A stretch of 64,000 nucleotides of DNA, from positions 186,001 to 250,000 of the forward strand of contig CP129490.1 of NCBI GenBank assembly GCA_030584085.1, read 5' to 3'. Made by a program: the position numbers and the translations under genes. The stretch comes from Melioribacteraceae bacterium (GTDB lineage Bacteria; Bacteroidota; Ignavibacteria; Ignavibacteriales; Melioribacteraceae). Below, piece after piece: positions 44,397 to 54,423 of this stretch; within the stretch, counting starts at the first letter, position 1, and each line of letters starts with the position of its first letter. The notes beneath the pieces were generated by a model. It was given only the letters and a program-made list of their open reading frames with translations, searched no databases and was not told the DNA's origin.

Positions 44397-45719
44397 TTAG
44401 TTCTGTTGCGATTTAGGTAAATAGTATAGCACAACTCGATTATCATTATTCAAGTATTCTCTTGCAACTCGTTGAATATCTTCTTTTGTTACTTTCATGT
44501 ATCTATCTAACTCAGTGTTAATCAAATCGGCATCACCGAAATAGACATGATAATTAGCAAGACTTTCCGCGATTCCCGCAACAGTTGAATTACTTTGTAC
44601 AAAACCACTTTCAACTTGATTACGAAGTTTTTCAAATTCGGTATCGGAAATAAGTTCATTTTTCACCCGTTCAATTTCTACGTCCATCGCATCTTCAACT
44701 TCTTTAGCATCATTTCCAACTGTCGGAAGACCAAAAGTTATAAATTGTCCTTCTCCTTCCAATGCTAGCGGGATAGATGCAGCTTGAAGTGCAATTTGTT
44801 TTTCGTCAACTAGTGCTTTATACATTCTTGAACTTTGTCCGCCTGAAAGTAAAGTTGTTAACATATTAATTGCGTAATAATCATCTGTTCCTTGTGCAGG
44901 TATTCTGTAAGATTGAATTACAGCCGGAAGTTGTATGTTATCGTAAACAGTATCTCTAACTTCTTCAGTCATTTCAGGTTCAACAACGTTTGGTCGAACA
45001 ATTTCACGAGTACCCTTAGGTATTTCAGAAAAGTAGTCTTCAATCCACTCTTTAGCTTGATCAATATCGATATCCCCGGCGATCGATAAAGTTGCGTTTT
45101 GCGGAACATAATATGTCTCATAGAATTCAATAAATTCATCAATAGTAGCCAAGTCGATATATTGAGTTGAACCGATTGGTGTCCAGCTATAAGGATAAAC
45201 TTTATAAGCTCGTTTAAACAACTCTTCCAAAAGTGAACCATAAGGCTGGTTATCATATCTTTGACTTCTTTCTTCTTTAACTACTTTGCGTTGTGTTTCT
45301 ACACCTATTGAATCAATTTTCGAATGAAGAAGTCTTTCAGATTCCAACCAAAGACCAAGCTTTAATTGATTTGATGGAAGTATTTGGTAGTAAAAAGTTC
45401 GATCGAATGAAGTGTTTGCGTTAAGTGTCCCGCCGTTTCCTTGAACAATCTTAAAATACTCACCGCGTGGAATATTTTCGGAACCTTCAAACATTAGATG
45501 TTCGAAAAAATGAGCAAATCCTGTTCGTTCCGGATGTTCATTTTTTGAACCAACGTGATACATAACAGAGACAGCAACAATCGGGGTTGAGTTATCTTGA
45601 TGAAGAATCACATGCAACCCGTTATTAAGTGTGTATTCTACAAATTCAATTTCTTTTGAATCCGCTAATACAAAAAGAGAGAGTATCATCATTAAAATGA
45701 TGATCAATTTCCTGTTCAT
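44397..45719 (-). CDS. M16-family zinc peptidase (catalytic subunit)
   Basis: The 440-residue exported protein has a short signal peptide and the inverted zinc motif HFFEH in GFAHFFEHLMFEGS (about residues 69-82), with the downstream glutamate in ESERLLH. The second half shows the substrate-holding repeat (LLSGGQSSRMYKALVDEKQ). M16 enzymes degrade short peptides inside a clam-shell chamber formed by two M16 halves, here probably with the inactive partner encoded 27 bp downstream. The start ATG (45717-45719) follows AAAGGTG. The pair mirrors pqqF/zinc-protease pairs seen in many bacteria. Confidence 0.95.
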   Translation of the reverse strand: MNRKLIIILMMILSLFVLADSKEIEFVEYTLNNGLHVILHQDNSTPIVAVSVMYHVGSKNEHPERTGFAHFFEHLMFEGSENIPRGEYFKIVQGNGGTLNANTSFDRTFYYQILPSNQLKLGLWLESERLLHSKIDSIGVETQRKVVKEERSQRYDNQPYGSLLEELFKRAYKVYPYSWTPIGSTQYIDLATIDEFIEFYETYYVPQNATLSIAGDIDIDQAKEWIEDYFSEIPKGTREIVRPNVVEPEMTEEVRDTVYDNIQLPAVIQSYRIPAQGTDDYYAINMLTTLLSGGQSSRMYKALVDEKQIALQAASIPLALEGEGQFITFGLPTVGNDAKEVEDAMDVEIERVKNELISDTEFEKLRNQVESGFVQSNSTVAGIAESLANYHVYFGDADLINTELDRYMKVTKEDIQRVAREYLNNDNRVVLYYLPKSQQN

Positions 45720-45900
45720 AAAACACCTTTAAAGTTAATGACTGATTGATCAAATATTATTTTCAAAAATAAACTTCTTTTTCTTTAATAGATAGATTGT
45801 TATTAGAATCACAGAATAATCCAAAGTATTCTTAAAGGAAAAGAATAAATTTTTATATTATTGTGGCTCCAAAAAATGAGAATTAGTCGAGAGGATATAT

Positions 45901-47340
45901 ATGTCAGTTAAAACGAAAATAACCGTCGCCAAGGGAGATGGAATTGGTCCGGAAATTATGGACGCAACTTTAAGAATTTTGGAAGCCGGGGAAGCCAATC
46001 TAGATATTGAAGAAATTAAAATTGGTGAAAAAGTATATTTGCGAGGAATTGAAAGTGGTTTAGGTGAAGGTTCATGGGATTCTTTACGAAAAACAAAAAT
46101 TTTTCTGAAAGCTCCGATCACCACACCTCAAGGAGGCGGATATAAAAGTTTGAACGTAACTACACGTAAAGCCTTTGGTCTATATGCTAATGTAAGACCA
46201 TGTATTTCTTATAGACCATTTGTGAGAACAAAGCATCCCGATATGGACGTAGTAATAATAAGAGAAAATGAAGAGGATTTATATTCGGGAATTGAGCACC
46301 GTCAAACAGATCAAGTTGTTCAATGTCTTAAACTATATAGCAGACCGGGAATCGAAAAAATTATTCGTTACGCTTTTGAATATGCAATTGAATACGATCG
46401 AAAAAAAGTTTCTTGCTTTGTAAAAGATAACATTATGAAAATAACAGATGGATTATTTCATCAAATCTTTGATGAGATATCAAAAGAATATCCAAAAATT
46501 GAGACAGATACTTGGATTGTTGATATCGGTGCTGCAAGATTGGCAGACACGCCGCAAAATTTTGATGTGATTGTAATGCCAAATCTATACGGTGATATTC
46601 TATCCGATGTCGCTGCTCAAATTGCCGGATCAATTGGCTTAGCCGGTTCATCCAACATCGGTGAACATCTTGCAATGTTTGAAGCAATTCATGGTTCGGC
46701 ACCCGATATTGCCGGACAAAATAAAGCTAATCCATCGGGCTTACTGTTAGCCGCAGTTATGATGCTCGTTCATATTCATCAAATTGAAGCAGCTGAAAGA
46801 GTTCATAATGCGTGGCTTAGAACTATCGAAGATGGTATTCATACCGGGGATATTTTTGCGGAAGGTACAAGCAAAGAATTAGTCGGCACAAAAGAATTTG
46901 CAAACGCAGTAATTGAAAGAATAGGTGAAAAGCCGCACATATTAAAAGAAGCACACTATTATCTTCCAAAGAAAATTGAAGGAACTCACAAAGCTATTAT
47001 TAAGGATGATAAAAAACTTGTTGGTGTTGATATATTTTTAGATTGGGATAAGGGATCACCTAATGAAATCGGAGATGCATTAAAGAAAATTTCTGTCGAT
47101 AATCTTCGGCTGAAAGTGATAACAAATCGAGGAATAAAAGTTTATCCCGAAGGTTTACCCGAAACATTTTGTACAGATCACTGGCGGTGCAGATTTTGGC
47201 AAGGTGAGTGGAAAGAACTGGATAAAGAGAAAGTAATCGAACTAATTAAACGAGTTCATGAAGCCGGGTTTGATTATATAAAAACCGAGAATCTTTATAC
47301 GTTTAATGGAAAACTAGGATTTTCGGAAGTTCACGGATGA
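45901..47340 (+). CDS. icd: NADP-type isocitrate dehydrogenase
   Basis: The 479-residue enzyme belongs to the longer IDH group found in Thermus and Rickettsia (about 480-500 residues), with a C-terminal extra domain (about 345-479). Marks are TVAKGDGIGPEIMDATL at the N-terminus, the substrate loop SLNVTTRKAFGLYANVRPC, RENEEDLYSGIEHRQ, and the metal-binding NLYGDILSDVAAQIAGSIG with aspartates, then FEAIHGSAPDIAGQNKANP. It converts isocitrate to 2-oxoglutarate in the TCA cycle. Cofactor preference is judged only by group. The ATG follows GAGAGGAT at 45890-45897. It is a single-gene unit. Confidence 0.95.
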   Translation: MSVKTKITVAKGDGIGPEIMDATLRILEAGEANLDIEEIKIGEKVYLRGIESGLGEGSWDSLRKTKIFLKAPITTPQGGGYKSLNVTTRKAFGLYANVRPCISYRPFVRTKHPDMDVVIIRENEEDLYSGIEHRQTDQVVQCLKLYSRPGIEKIIRYAFEYAIEYDRKKVSCFVKDNIMKITDGLFHQIFDEISKEYPKIETDTWIVDIGAARLADTPQNFDVIVMPNLYGDILSDVAAQIAGSIGLAGSSNIGEHLAMFEAIHGSAPDIAGQNKANPSGLLLAAVMMLVHIHQIEAAERVHNAWLRTIEDGIHTGDIFAEGTSKELVGTKEFANAVIERIGEKPHILKEAHYYLPKKIEGTHKAIIKDDKKLVGVDIFLDWDKGSPNEIGDALKKISVDNLRLKVITNRGIKVYPEGLPETFCTDHWRCRFWQGEWKELDKEKVIELIKRVHEAGFDYIKTENLYTFNGKLGFSEVHG

Positions 47341-47360
47341 TGATTATAAATAAGCCGTTT

Positions 47361-48281
47361 CTATTTTTGTTGAGGAAGCGGCTTGTTCTTCCGTTTTAAT
47401 TTTAGTTGAACAAATAATGCACCCAATGCTGCTATCAACATTCCCACTGCTTCTTTTGTTGTGATTTCTTCCCCTAAAAAAATCCATGCTAAAATTGCGA
47501 TCTGAATCAGCATTGTTCCATTAATAATACTTGATTCCATTGCAGTCAAAGTTCTGAGAGAAAGATTCCAAAGTGTAAATGCAAAAGCGGTATTTATAAT
47601 TGCAAGCCAAAGTAAATAAAGAAAATTTTCTGTGCTGATTGCCGGTAAACCTTGATATGTTATTCCACCGATTAACAAAACAATCCCACCAATTCCCATG
47701 CTGATAATAGTTATTGTAATTGGACTTAATGATGAAGAACGATTTACATCTCTTCCAATAATTGCAGAACCCGCATTTGCCAAAATTCCAAATCCCATCA
47801 CTATCAGACCAAGAGTTAAACTTTCATTCAATAAAACAGGATAAAAGTAAACAAGTACTCCGGCAAGAAATAAAAGTGCACCTAACCATTGTAATAAACT
47901 TGGTTTTTCCGAAAGAATAAAAATTCCCATTACAGCAACAACTATAGGGGTAAAGTTAAGAAGAAGACTAACAGTAACTGCCGGAAGTAAAGACAAACCG
48001 AGGAATTGCGCTCCTTGCGTGAATGTATAAAATGTGAATCCAAGCAAAGTTAGCTTTATCCAATTTTTTTTATTTAACCGAGAGACTTCCTCTCGAATAT
48101 TTTTTCTGAATGCTAATGGCAGTAAAGCGAAAAAAGCGATTGTATATCTCAATCCGGCAAAAGTTAATGGCGGAATTTCCGCTAAACCAATTTTTATTAT
48201 TACGAAAGATGTTGACCAAAGAAATGTTACGAGAAGTGCTATCGCAATTGCAGAGAGTTGTGAAAGGTTTTTGTTACTCAT
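47361..48281 (-). CDS. EamA/DMT-family transporter
   Basis: The 306-residue membrane protein has ten predicted helices in two EamA repeats; ALLVTFLWSTSFVIIKIGLAEIPPL begins the first and IVMGFGILANAGSAIIGRDV the second. The closing LGEEITTKEAVGMLIAALGALFV is the family pattern. DMT proteins export amino acids, nucleosides or other metabolites; the cargo cannot be told. The start has GGAGAAG about eleven bases upstream. It is convergent with icd, with only 20 bp between stops. Confidence 0.93.
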   Translation of the reverse strand: MSNKNLSQLSAIAIALLVTFLWSTSFVIIKIGLAEIPPLTFAGLRYTIAFFALLPLAFRKNIREEVSRLNKKNWIKLTLLGFTFYTFTQGAQFLGLSLLPAVTVSLLLNFTPIVVAVMGIFILSEKPSLLQWLGALLFLAGVLVYFYPVLLNESLTLGLIVMGFGILANAGSAIIGRDVNRSSSLSPITITIISMGIGGIVLLIGGITYQGLPAISTENFLYLLWLAIINTAFAFTLWNLSLRTLTAMESSIINGTMLIQIAILAWIFLGEEITTKEAVGMLIAALGALFVQLKLKRKNKPLPQQK

Positions 48282-48389
48282 TTATTAGCAGTCTTCTCCG
48301 TTTTGGAACTCAAAGATATAAAAATTTCGTGGAACGAAGATATTTATGATTTTATAAGATCAATAGTCAATTGGAAATAATCAATCATT

Positions 48390-49289
48390 TCATCCATGTA
48401 TTCTCTTTCGTTTATTTTCGGAAGCGCGACATTCATCCGAGCAGCAGTACTCATTTTCTTCTTTGCACTCCGGACAAGTTACAAGCAACTTATCACAATT
48501 TTGATTATGACAATTGATATACCATGAAGCAGGTTCACCGCAATAATAACATTTACCGGTATGTTTCAATTCCGGATTTGTATTTGGTTCAACTATTCTT
48601 CTTTCATCAAAGACAAATACGCTGCCTTCCCAAAATTTATTTGGATTGTCTTTAGTGTAAGTTACAATTCCGCCATTCATTTGATACACATCTTTAAAAC
48701 CCTGTTCTACCAAATAAGCAGAAGCTTTTTCGCATCTAATTCCACCGGTGCAATAAGTAACAACAGTTTTATCTTTATATTCTTTTAATTCTTCAACAAC
48801 TTTAGGCCAATCGCGAAATGTAGTCATATGGGGTGTGATTGCATTTTTGAATCTGCCGATTTCACTTTCATAAGTATTACGAGTATCTATAATCACAAAG
48901 TCTTTATTTTCTTCATAAAATTTGTTTAATTCTTCCGGTTTAAGTCTTTTGCCGGTTTTGCTTAAATCAACTTTTCCAAAATCTGCATGCACGATTTCTT
49001 TTTTCACTCTTACATGAGATTTGTAGAAAGCATGTTGGTCGGCTGGATCTTCCTTAAACCAGATATCGGAAAACTCCGGATATGAAGTTATATGCAATTT
49101 ATATTTTTCAATGTTTTCAACAAGACCCGAGACAGTTCCGTTAATTCCTTCATAAGCGATAAAAACTCTTCCTTTTATATCATTATCAAGACAAAATTGT
49201 AAATGGTCTTCTTTAAATTTTTCAGGCTCGGCAAAATTTACGTATTTGTAAAAAAGTAAAACTTTATATTTATTTTCTTGTTGATTCAT
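48390..49289 (-). CDS. trhO: tRNA uridine 5-oxyacetic-acid pathway hydroxylase TrhO (rhodanese-related)
   Basis: The start is ATG 49287-49289, one codon inside a TTG-initiated open frame. The 299-residue product matches TrhO/YceA: N-terminal ferredoxin-like part with RVFIAYEGINGTVSG, then a rhodanese domain FVIIDTRNTYESEIGRFKNAI and the active loop YCTGGIRCEKASAYL (two cysteines), and a cysteine-rich zinc tail CYYCGEP, CHNQNCDKLLVTCPEC and CCSDECR. TrhO hydroxylates U34 of tRNA in an oxygen-dependent manner to make 5-hydroxyuridine. The zinc tail is common to Bacteroidota/Gram-positive forms. Confidence 0.95.
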   Translation of the reverse strand: MNQQENKYKVLLFYKYVNFAEPEKFKEDHLQFCLDNDIKGRVFIAYEGINGTVSGLVENIEKYKLHITSYPEFSDIWFKEDPADQHAFYKSHVRVKKEIVHADFGKVDLSKTGKRLKPEELNKFYEENKDFVIIDTRNTYESEIGRFKNAITPHMTTFRDWPKVVEELKEYKDKTVVTYCTGGIRCEKASAYLVEQGFKDVYQMNGGIVTYTKDNPNKFWEGSVFVFDERRIVEPNTNPELKHTGKCYYCGEPASWYINCHNQNCDKLLVTCPECKEENEYCCSDECRASENKRKRIHG

Positions 49290-49382
49290 CAATTTTGGTA
49301 TTCCTATTTATTTGAGGAAACAAAGATAACAAATCCGATTTTTTAATTAAATTAGAAAATGAAGAATTGCTGAGGAGATTTT

Positions 49383-49679
49383 ATGCATCATTTTGTAGTT
49401 GAAATAAGATATAACGCACATATTGATGAAATTGCGAAACTTCGTCCCGCTCACAGAGAGTTTTTAGATACATTATACACAAAAGGAATTGTATTAATGT
49501 CAGGTCCGCAAACTCCGCAAATCGGGGGAATAATTATAGCACGTGCCGAATCGATGGAAGAACTTTCTGAAGTTTTGAAAAATGATCCATACCAATTAAA
49601 TAATGCGGCTGAATATATATACATCCAATTTGATCCGCGTAATTATCAGAAAATTTTAGAGGATTGGATTGGCGTATAA
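49383..49679 (+). CDS. YciI-family protein
   Basis: The 98-residue protein has the YciI ferredoxin-like fold pattern: MHHFVVEIRYN, LRPAHREFLDTLYTKGIVLMSGPQTP with the conserved histidine, then GGIIIARAESMEELSEVLKNDPY. Family members are small dimers of uncertain catalysis; some act as dehalogenase-like or dehydration enzymes. The ATG is preceded by GAGGAG. It is divergent from trhO and 48 bp ahead of the SpoIID-like gene. Confidence 0.92.
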   Translation: MHHFVVEIRYNAHIDEIAKLRPAHREFLDTLYTKGIVLMSGPQTPQIGGIIIARAESMEELSEVLKNDPYQLNNAAEYIYIQFDPRNYQKILEDWIGV

Positions 49680-49727
49680 TCTGATCTGTTTTGTTAATCT
49701 TCGTATTAATATATTTACAATTCAATT

Positions 49728-51068
49728 ATGATATCAATGAGAGAACCTACATTAAGCGTTGGGCTGATCAAGAGTCCGAGCGTCAATCTTGAACTATACG
49801 GAGATTTCCGGATTAGAAGTGTAACTCATAACTTCAGCGGAAAATATTCTGCCTATTGGGAATCGGGAAAAATTACTTTAACCGGCGCGGATTATTCTCA
49901 ATCGTTCGATGGATTAATTTTAGAGCCACGCGATCCTTCTTCAGAAACATTTTTATTAAAAGATGTAACAATTGGTATAAATTTTCATTGGCAGCGACAG
50001 AAGAATTTTCGATTTCACGGAGCGCTTAAACTAATTGTCCAAGAAAGAGATATTCTTGGAATTAATTTAGTTCCGCTTGAACAATATTTAACAAGTGTTA
50101 TTAGTTCGGAAATGTCTGCCTCAAGTCCGATCGAATTGTTAAAAGCACATGCAATTATTTCACGGAGCTGGGTTATTGCACAATTGAAAGCAAGAAAACA
50201 AAAGAAAGAAAAATCTTCTACCGAAATTATTACCGACGATGAAATTATAAGATGGTATGACAGAAATGATCACGAACTTTATGAGTTTTGTTCGGATGAT
50301 CACTGTCAGCGTTATCAAGGTATAACAAAAAAATATAATGATAGAGCTTTTTCTGCTGTTGAAGATACACGCGGTGTTGCAATTGTTTATAATAATGATA
50401 TCTGTGATACTCGATATTCAAAATGTTGCGGTGGTATTTCAGAATCTTTTGAAAATGTTTGGGAAGATCAACCAAAAAAATATCTTTCATCTATAATTGA
50501 CTACAAGTTCGAACCGGAAAATCTTGATACAGATTTAACCCAAGAACATGCTGCGGTAAAATGGATCAAAGGAAATCCTTCTGCTTTCTGTAATACAAAA
50601 GATGAAAAAATACTCTCACAGATTTTAGTCGATTACGATAGAGAAACTCAAAATTTTTTCAGATGGAAAGTTCAATATTCACAAGAGGAATTGGCGAAGT
50701 TAATTCATAAAAAATCGGGAATTGATTTTGGTAAAATCATCGAATTAATTCCAATTCAGCGAGGTTATTCGGGAAGAATTATAAAACTAAAAATTGTTGG
50801 TTCAAATAAAGAATTAGTCATCGGAAAAGAACTAGAAATTAGAAGAACATTATCGGAAACACATTTGTATAGTTCCGCATTTTTTGTTGAAGCAAAAGAT
50901 TTGCACGAAGGTATCCCCGGTACATTTATTTTGCACGGTGCCGGATGGGGACATGGTGTCGGGCTTTGCCAAATTGGTGCTGCTGTTATGGGTGAGAAAG
51001 GTTACATGTTTGATGAAATTCTTCTTCATTATTTTAAAGGTGCCCGCATTGAGAGGATTTACAAATGA
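49728..51068 (+). CDS. SpoIID/LytB-domain protein
   Basis: The 446-residue product carries the SpoIID/LytB domain: VPLEQYLTSVISSEMSASSPIELLKAHAIISRSW (about 118-151), AVEDTRGVAIVYNNDICDTRYSKCCGG, and the C-terminal HGAGWGHGVGLCQIGAAVMGEKGY. In spores SpoIID is a lytic transglycosylase that cuts stripped glycan strands; outside spore-formers the proteins are thought to act in wall turnover. No signal peptide is visible at the annotated start, and an insert (about 152-200) separates the halves. The stop overlaps the next gene (ATGA), so the pair is coupled to a glycosyltransferase. Confidence 0.93.
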   Translation: MISMREPTLSVGLIKSPSVNLELYGDFRIRSVTHNFSGKYSAYWESGKITLTGADYSQSFDGLILEPRDPSSETFLLKDVTIGINFHWQRQKNFRFHGALKLIVQERDILGINLVPLEQYLTSVISSEMSASSPIELLKAHAIISRSWVIAQLKARKQKKEKSSTEIITDDEIIRWYDRNDHELYEFCSDDHCQRYQGITKKYNDRAFSAVEDTRGVAIVYNNDICDTRYSKCCGGISESFENVWEDQPKKYLSSIIDYKFEPENLDTDLTQEHAAVKWIKGNPSAFCNTKDEKILSQILVDYDRETQNFFRWKVQYSQEELAKLIHKKSGIDFGKIIELIPIQRGYSGRIIKLKIVGSNKELVIGKELEIRRTLSETHLYSSAFFVEAKDLHEGIPGTFILHGAGWGHGVGLCQIGAAVMGEKGYMFDEILLHYFKGARIERIYK

Positions 51069-52171
51069 AAATACTGATGTCCTGCCTCTCACAGAGTTGG
51101 GGCGGAATGGAAATGTTTGTCCTCACTTTAACGGATCAGCTTATCAAAAGAGATTATGAATGCTCGTTGGTCTGTTATCCAAATTCTAAAATTCATACGG
51201 AAGCGAAAAAACTAAAAATAAAAATCGAAAAAATAAGTGCTAAGAGTTATTTTCATCCTTTGGAGACTTACAAACTTTCATCATTTCTAAAATCTACTAA
51301 ATTTGATGTAATTCACACACATTACTCAAAGGATTTATGGACGCTTGTTCCCGCGCTGAACTTATCAAATAATAAGACACCTTTAATCTTAACAAAGCAA
51401 ATGGGATCGTATATTGTAAAGAAAGATTTTCTACACAAGAAACTTTATGATAGAGTTAGTAAGGTAACCGCAATTTCTACAATCATTAAAAATAATCTTA
51501 TAGAAACATGTCCAATTGATGAAAGTAGAGTAAAAATAATTTTTAATGCCGTTGATACAACAAAATTTGATCCCACGAAAATTGATCGGGAAAAAGTTAG
51601 AAAAGAATTTAACTTATCTGAAAAGGAAATTGTTATCGGAATGAGTGCTAGATTTACTGAAGGCAAAGGTCATGAAGAGTTTTTAAATGCTGCCAAAATC
51701 CTTGTTGAAAAATACGATAACCTTAAGTTTCTGATAGTCGGCGAACCAAGTAGAGGTGAAAATACTTACGGTAAAAAAATATATGATTTGGTAGAAAAAC
51801 TGGGTTTAAAGAAAAAAGTAATTTTCACCGGATTTAGAACCGATATGCCTGAAATGTATTCAGCTATGGATATATTTGCTTTCCCATCACATGCCGAAGC
51901 ATTTGGAATTGCTTTAACCGAAGCAATGTCAATGGAAAAACCTTGTGTCGCTTCAAATGCAGACGGAATACTTGATATTATTGAGGATGGTAAAAACGGT
52001 TTGTTTTTTGAAAACAAAAATCATTTTTCACTGAAAGAAAAATTGGAACAACTTATCAACTTAACTAGTGAAAGAGAACAGCTTGGTAAAGAAGCAAGAA
52101 AGACAGTTATACAAAAATTTGAATTACAAAAAATAACAGATGATTTTACACAACTTTACAACACACTGTAA
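51065..52171 (+). CDS. Family 4 glycosyltransferase
   Basis: The 368-residue GT-B enzyme starts with KILMSCLSQSWGGMEMFVLTL and has the donor-site strings VIGMSARFTEGKGHEEFL, KVIFTGFRTDMPEMYSAMDIFAFPSHAEAFGIALTEAMSM and PCVASNADGILDIIEDGKNG. The E-X7-E motif of GT4 (EAFGIALTE) is intact. It transfers a sugar from a nucleotide donor to a lipid or surface glycan acceptor; the specificity is unknown. Start overlaps the SpoIID-like stop by four bases, linking wall processing to glycan synthesis. A 39-bp spacer with an AT repeat follows. Confidence 0.93.
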   Translation: MKILMSCLSQSWGGMEMFVLTLTDQLIKRDYECSLVCYPNSKIHTEAKKLKIKIEKISAKSYFHPLETYKLSSFLKSTKFDVIHTHYSKDLWTLVPALNLSNNKTPLILTKQMGSYIVKKDFLHKKLYDRVSKVTAISTIIKNNLIETCPIDESRVKIIFNAVDTTKFDPTKIDREKVRKEFNLSEKEIVIGMSARFTEGKGHEEFLNAAKILVEKYDNLKFLIVGEPSRGENTYGKKIYDLVEKLGLKKKVIFTGFRTDMPEMYSAMDIFAFPSHAEAFGIALTEAMSMEKPCVASNADGILDIIEDGKNGLFFENKNHFSLKEKLEQLINLTSEREQLGKEARKTVIQKFELQKITDDFTQLYNTL

Positions 52172-52181
52172 ATAAATAGTA

Positions 52182-52205
52182 AATAATCAATCGTAAATAG
52201 AAAAT
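52182..52205. repeat. AT-rich intergenic repeat, copy 2 (glycosyltransferase-batA spacer)
   Basis: The 24-base unit matches 1679-1702 except at one position. A shorter relative, AATAATCAATC, occurs at 48376-48386 beside trhO, next to ATAGTCAATTG, which is the reverse complement of the CAATTGACTAT seen near 1650. All three lie outside coding regions or at gene ends. Confidence 0.6.
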
Positions 52206-52210
52206 AGTAA

Positions 52211-54304
52211 ATGGTATTTCTTAATCCCGCTTTCTTAATAGGACTTCTCGCGGCAGCAATTCCGGTACTGCTTCATTTTCTCAACTTGCAAAAATTGAAG
52301 AAAATTGAATTTAGTACGCTCGCATTTTTGAAGGAATTACAGAAAACAAAAATTCGTAAACTTAGATTTAAACAGTGGCTGCTTCTTGCATTAAGAATAC
52401 TTTTAATTCTATTGTTGGTATCAGCTTTTGCTAGACCAACTTTCGAGACGTTTACGATTGCTGGTACTTCTGCAGCAAAAACTTCAACCGTTTTTATAAT
52501 CGATAATTCATTCAGCATGTCAGTAGTTAAAGGAAATGGTTCTCATTTTAATAAAGCGAAAGAAATAGTAAAAACTATTATGCAAGATTTTCAACAAGGT
52601 GATGAAGCCGCGATTATTTTTTCATCATCATTAAATGAAGGTAAGTTTACAACCAGTATAACGGATTTAGAAAAAAATATTAACACTGCTGATATTTCTG
52701 TTCAAAAGTACGAAATGCATGATGCAATATTACTTGCAAATGATTTACTAAAATCATCAAACAACTTCAATAAAGAGTTGTTCATACTATCGGATTTTAG
52801 TCAAAAGGACTTTGTCGATAATATCTCAAGTTATGATTTTAAACTTGATGCCAATTTGAAAATCTATCTAATGAATTTTGCGAATGAAGAAATTTATAAT
52901 AGTGGAATTACAGAGTTCGACTTGGAGAATCAACTGCTGGAACCGGGGAAAGAAATTTCTTTTTCGGCACAGATACAAAAGTTTAATTCGAATGGTAATT
53001 CAGGTAGTGTAGCATCTTTATTTATGAATAATACTCGTTCGGCTCAGCAGAGTTTTTCTTTTGAAAATGAAAGTACTAAGTCGATTTACCTTCAAACAGT
53101 ATTAGATAAAAGCGGTTTGATAGAATCATTTTTAGAGATTGAACAAGATGATATTACTCATGATAATGTTCGATATACTGCATTTTTAGTCCCTGAGGAA
53201 ATAAGTGTTTTGTTAGCCGCTGATGGCCTAACTGACGCAAGATTTGTAAAACTAGCTTTAGAAACTTCATCCGATAAACGAACAACGATTATAAAAGAAA
53301 TCAGCAATTCAGAATTAACTTTTAACTTGAACTCAACTTACGATGTTGTAGTAATTATCGGTTCAAATAATATCAGTAATGCTGAAGCAATTCAAAAATA
53401 TATTGAAGATGGAGGAAGAGTTATTCTCTTCCCGGGCTCGTTAAGTGATTCGAATAATATCCGGAAGTTATTATCCGAACTTGGAATTCGCCAAAACATA
53501 ACTCAAGTTGGGTCAGCAAATTCAACTGAATCAATTGCATATTTCAACAAAGTTGAATATGAACATCCCATCTTCAGTGATTTATTTGAAAATGAAAAAG
53601 ATACAAAAGTTGAGTCTCCTGAAGTTTATACATACTTCAAAATTCTTCCAAGCGAGCAATTGTTCCCCATAATAAGTCTAAACGATAATTCATTATTCCT
53701 AAGTGAAATTAAACAAGGTAAAGGTCGCCTATTATTATTTAATAGTTCGCCGTTACTCAGTTGGAATAATTTTCCGGTTAAATCTCTGTTTGCTCCTTTA
53801 ATAAATAAGTCTATGCTGTATCAAACATCAAAATCCGATGCGGGTAAACATATTATCGCCGGAGAGAGTTTTGAAATCAGAATTAGTAAATTAAACCTTC
53901 CGCAGTTAAAAATTGTAAAGCCGGATAAAACCGAGGAGTTTATTAATCTAGATGAATTTAGTGATCAAAATTTTATCTCGTATGACAAAACCGATCAGCT
54001 CGGAGTCTATAAAATTTATTCTGGTGAAGAACTTATAGATTTTGTTGTGGTAAATTTTGATCCGGCGGAATCTGTTACAAGTTACGCTAGTAATGAAGAA
54101 ATCGAAAAAGTTTTAAATCAATTATCGGTTGAAGATAATTATACGTTTATTGAACCATCAACGAATTATAAAGAATCAATTAAGCAAGCTAGGTTTGGAA
54201 CCGAACTCTGGAAATATTTTCTAATTGCCGCTTTATTTATTGCATTGATTGAAATGTTTGTCTCTAAAAATTCCAGAAAAGATTTTGCCGAGTTAAAGAC
54301 GTAA
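52211..54304 (+). CDS. BatA-type vWA membrane protein
   Basis: The 697-residue product has the BatA N-terminal module: MVFLNPAFLIGLLAAAIPVLLHFLNLQKLKK with a first helix, RIEFSTLAFLKEL-type strand and a second helix (about 56-75). A vWA domain follows (about 93-250) with the MIDAS sequence DNSFSMS. Later parts are extracellular beta domains, including a segment resembling a glutamine-amidotransferase fold (VVVIIGSNNISNAEAIQKYIEDGGRVILFPG), and the chain ends in a membrane helix (about 668-686). Bat proteins were linked to aerotolerance and envelope stress in Bacteroides. No BatB-E partners or MoxR ATPase are next to it. Function is inferred only from the module. Confidence 0.85.
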   Translation: MVFLNPAFLIGLLAAAIPVLLHFLNLQKLKKIEFSTLAFLKELQKTKIRKLRFKQWLLLALRILLILLLVSAFARPTFETFTIAGTSAAKTSTVFIIDNSFSMSVVKGNGSHFNKAKEIVKTIMQDFQQGDEAAIIFSSSLNEGKFTTSITDLEKNINTADISVQKYEMHDAILLANDLLKSSNNFNKELFILSDFSQKDFVDNISSYDFKLDANLKIYLMNFANEEIYNSGITEFDLENQLLEPGKEISFSAQIQKFNSNGNSGSVASLFMNNTRSAQQSFSFENESTKSIYLQTVLDKSGLIESFLEIEQDDITHDNVRYTAFLVPEEISVLLAADGLTDARFVKLALETSSDKRTTIIKEISNSELTFNLNSTYDVVVIIGSNNISNAEAIQKYIEDGGRVILFPGSLSDSNNIRKLLSELGIRQNITQVGSANSTESIAYFNKVEYEHPIFSDLFENEKDTKVESPEVYTYFKILPSEQLFPIISLNDNSLFLSEIKQGKGRLLLFNSSPLLSWNNFPVKSLFAPLINKSMLYQTSKSDAGKHIIAGESFEIRISKLNLPQLKIVKPDKTEEFINLDEFSDQNFISYDKTDQLGVYKIYSGEELIDFVVVNFDPAESVTSYASNEEIEKVLNQLSVEDNYTFIEPSTNYKESIKQARFGTELWKYFLIAALFIALIEMFVSKNSRKDFAELKT

Positions 54305-54423
54305 TGTATTAAGTTATGGTAAGTTGCAAACCATGAAAACGTTAATCCGAAAATTAGCTTAACATCCTGTAATTCCGGTATGCTTTTAGCGGGAATCTAA
54401 AGTAAATATTGGATAAAAAAAAT

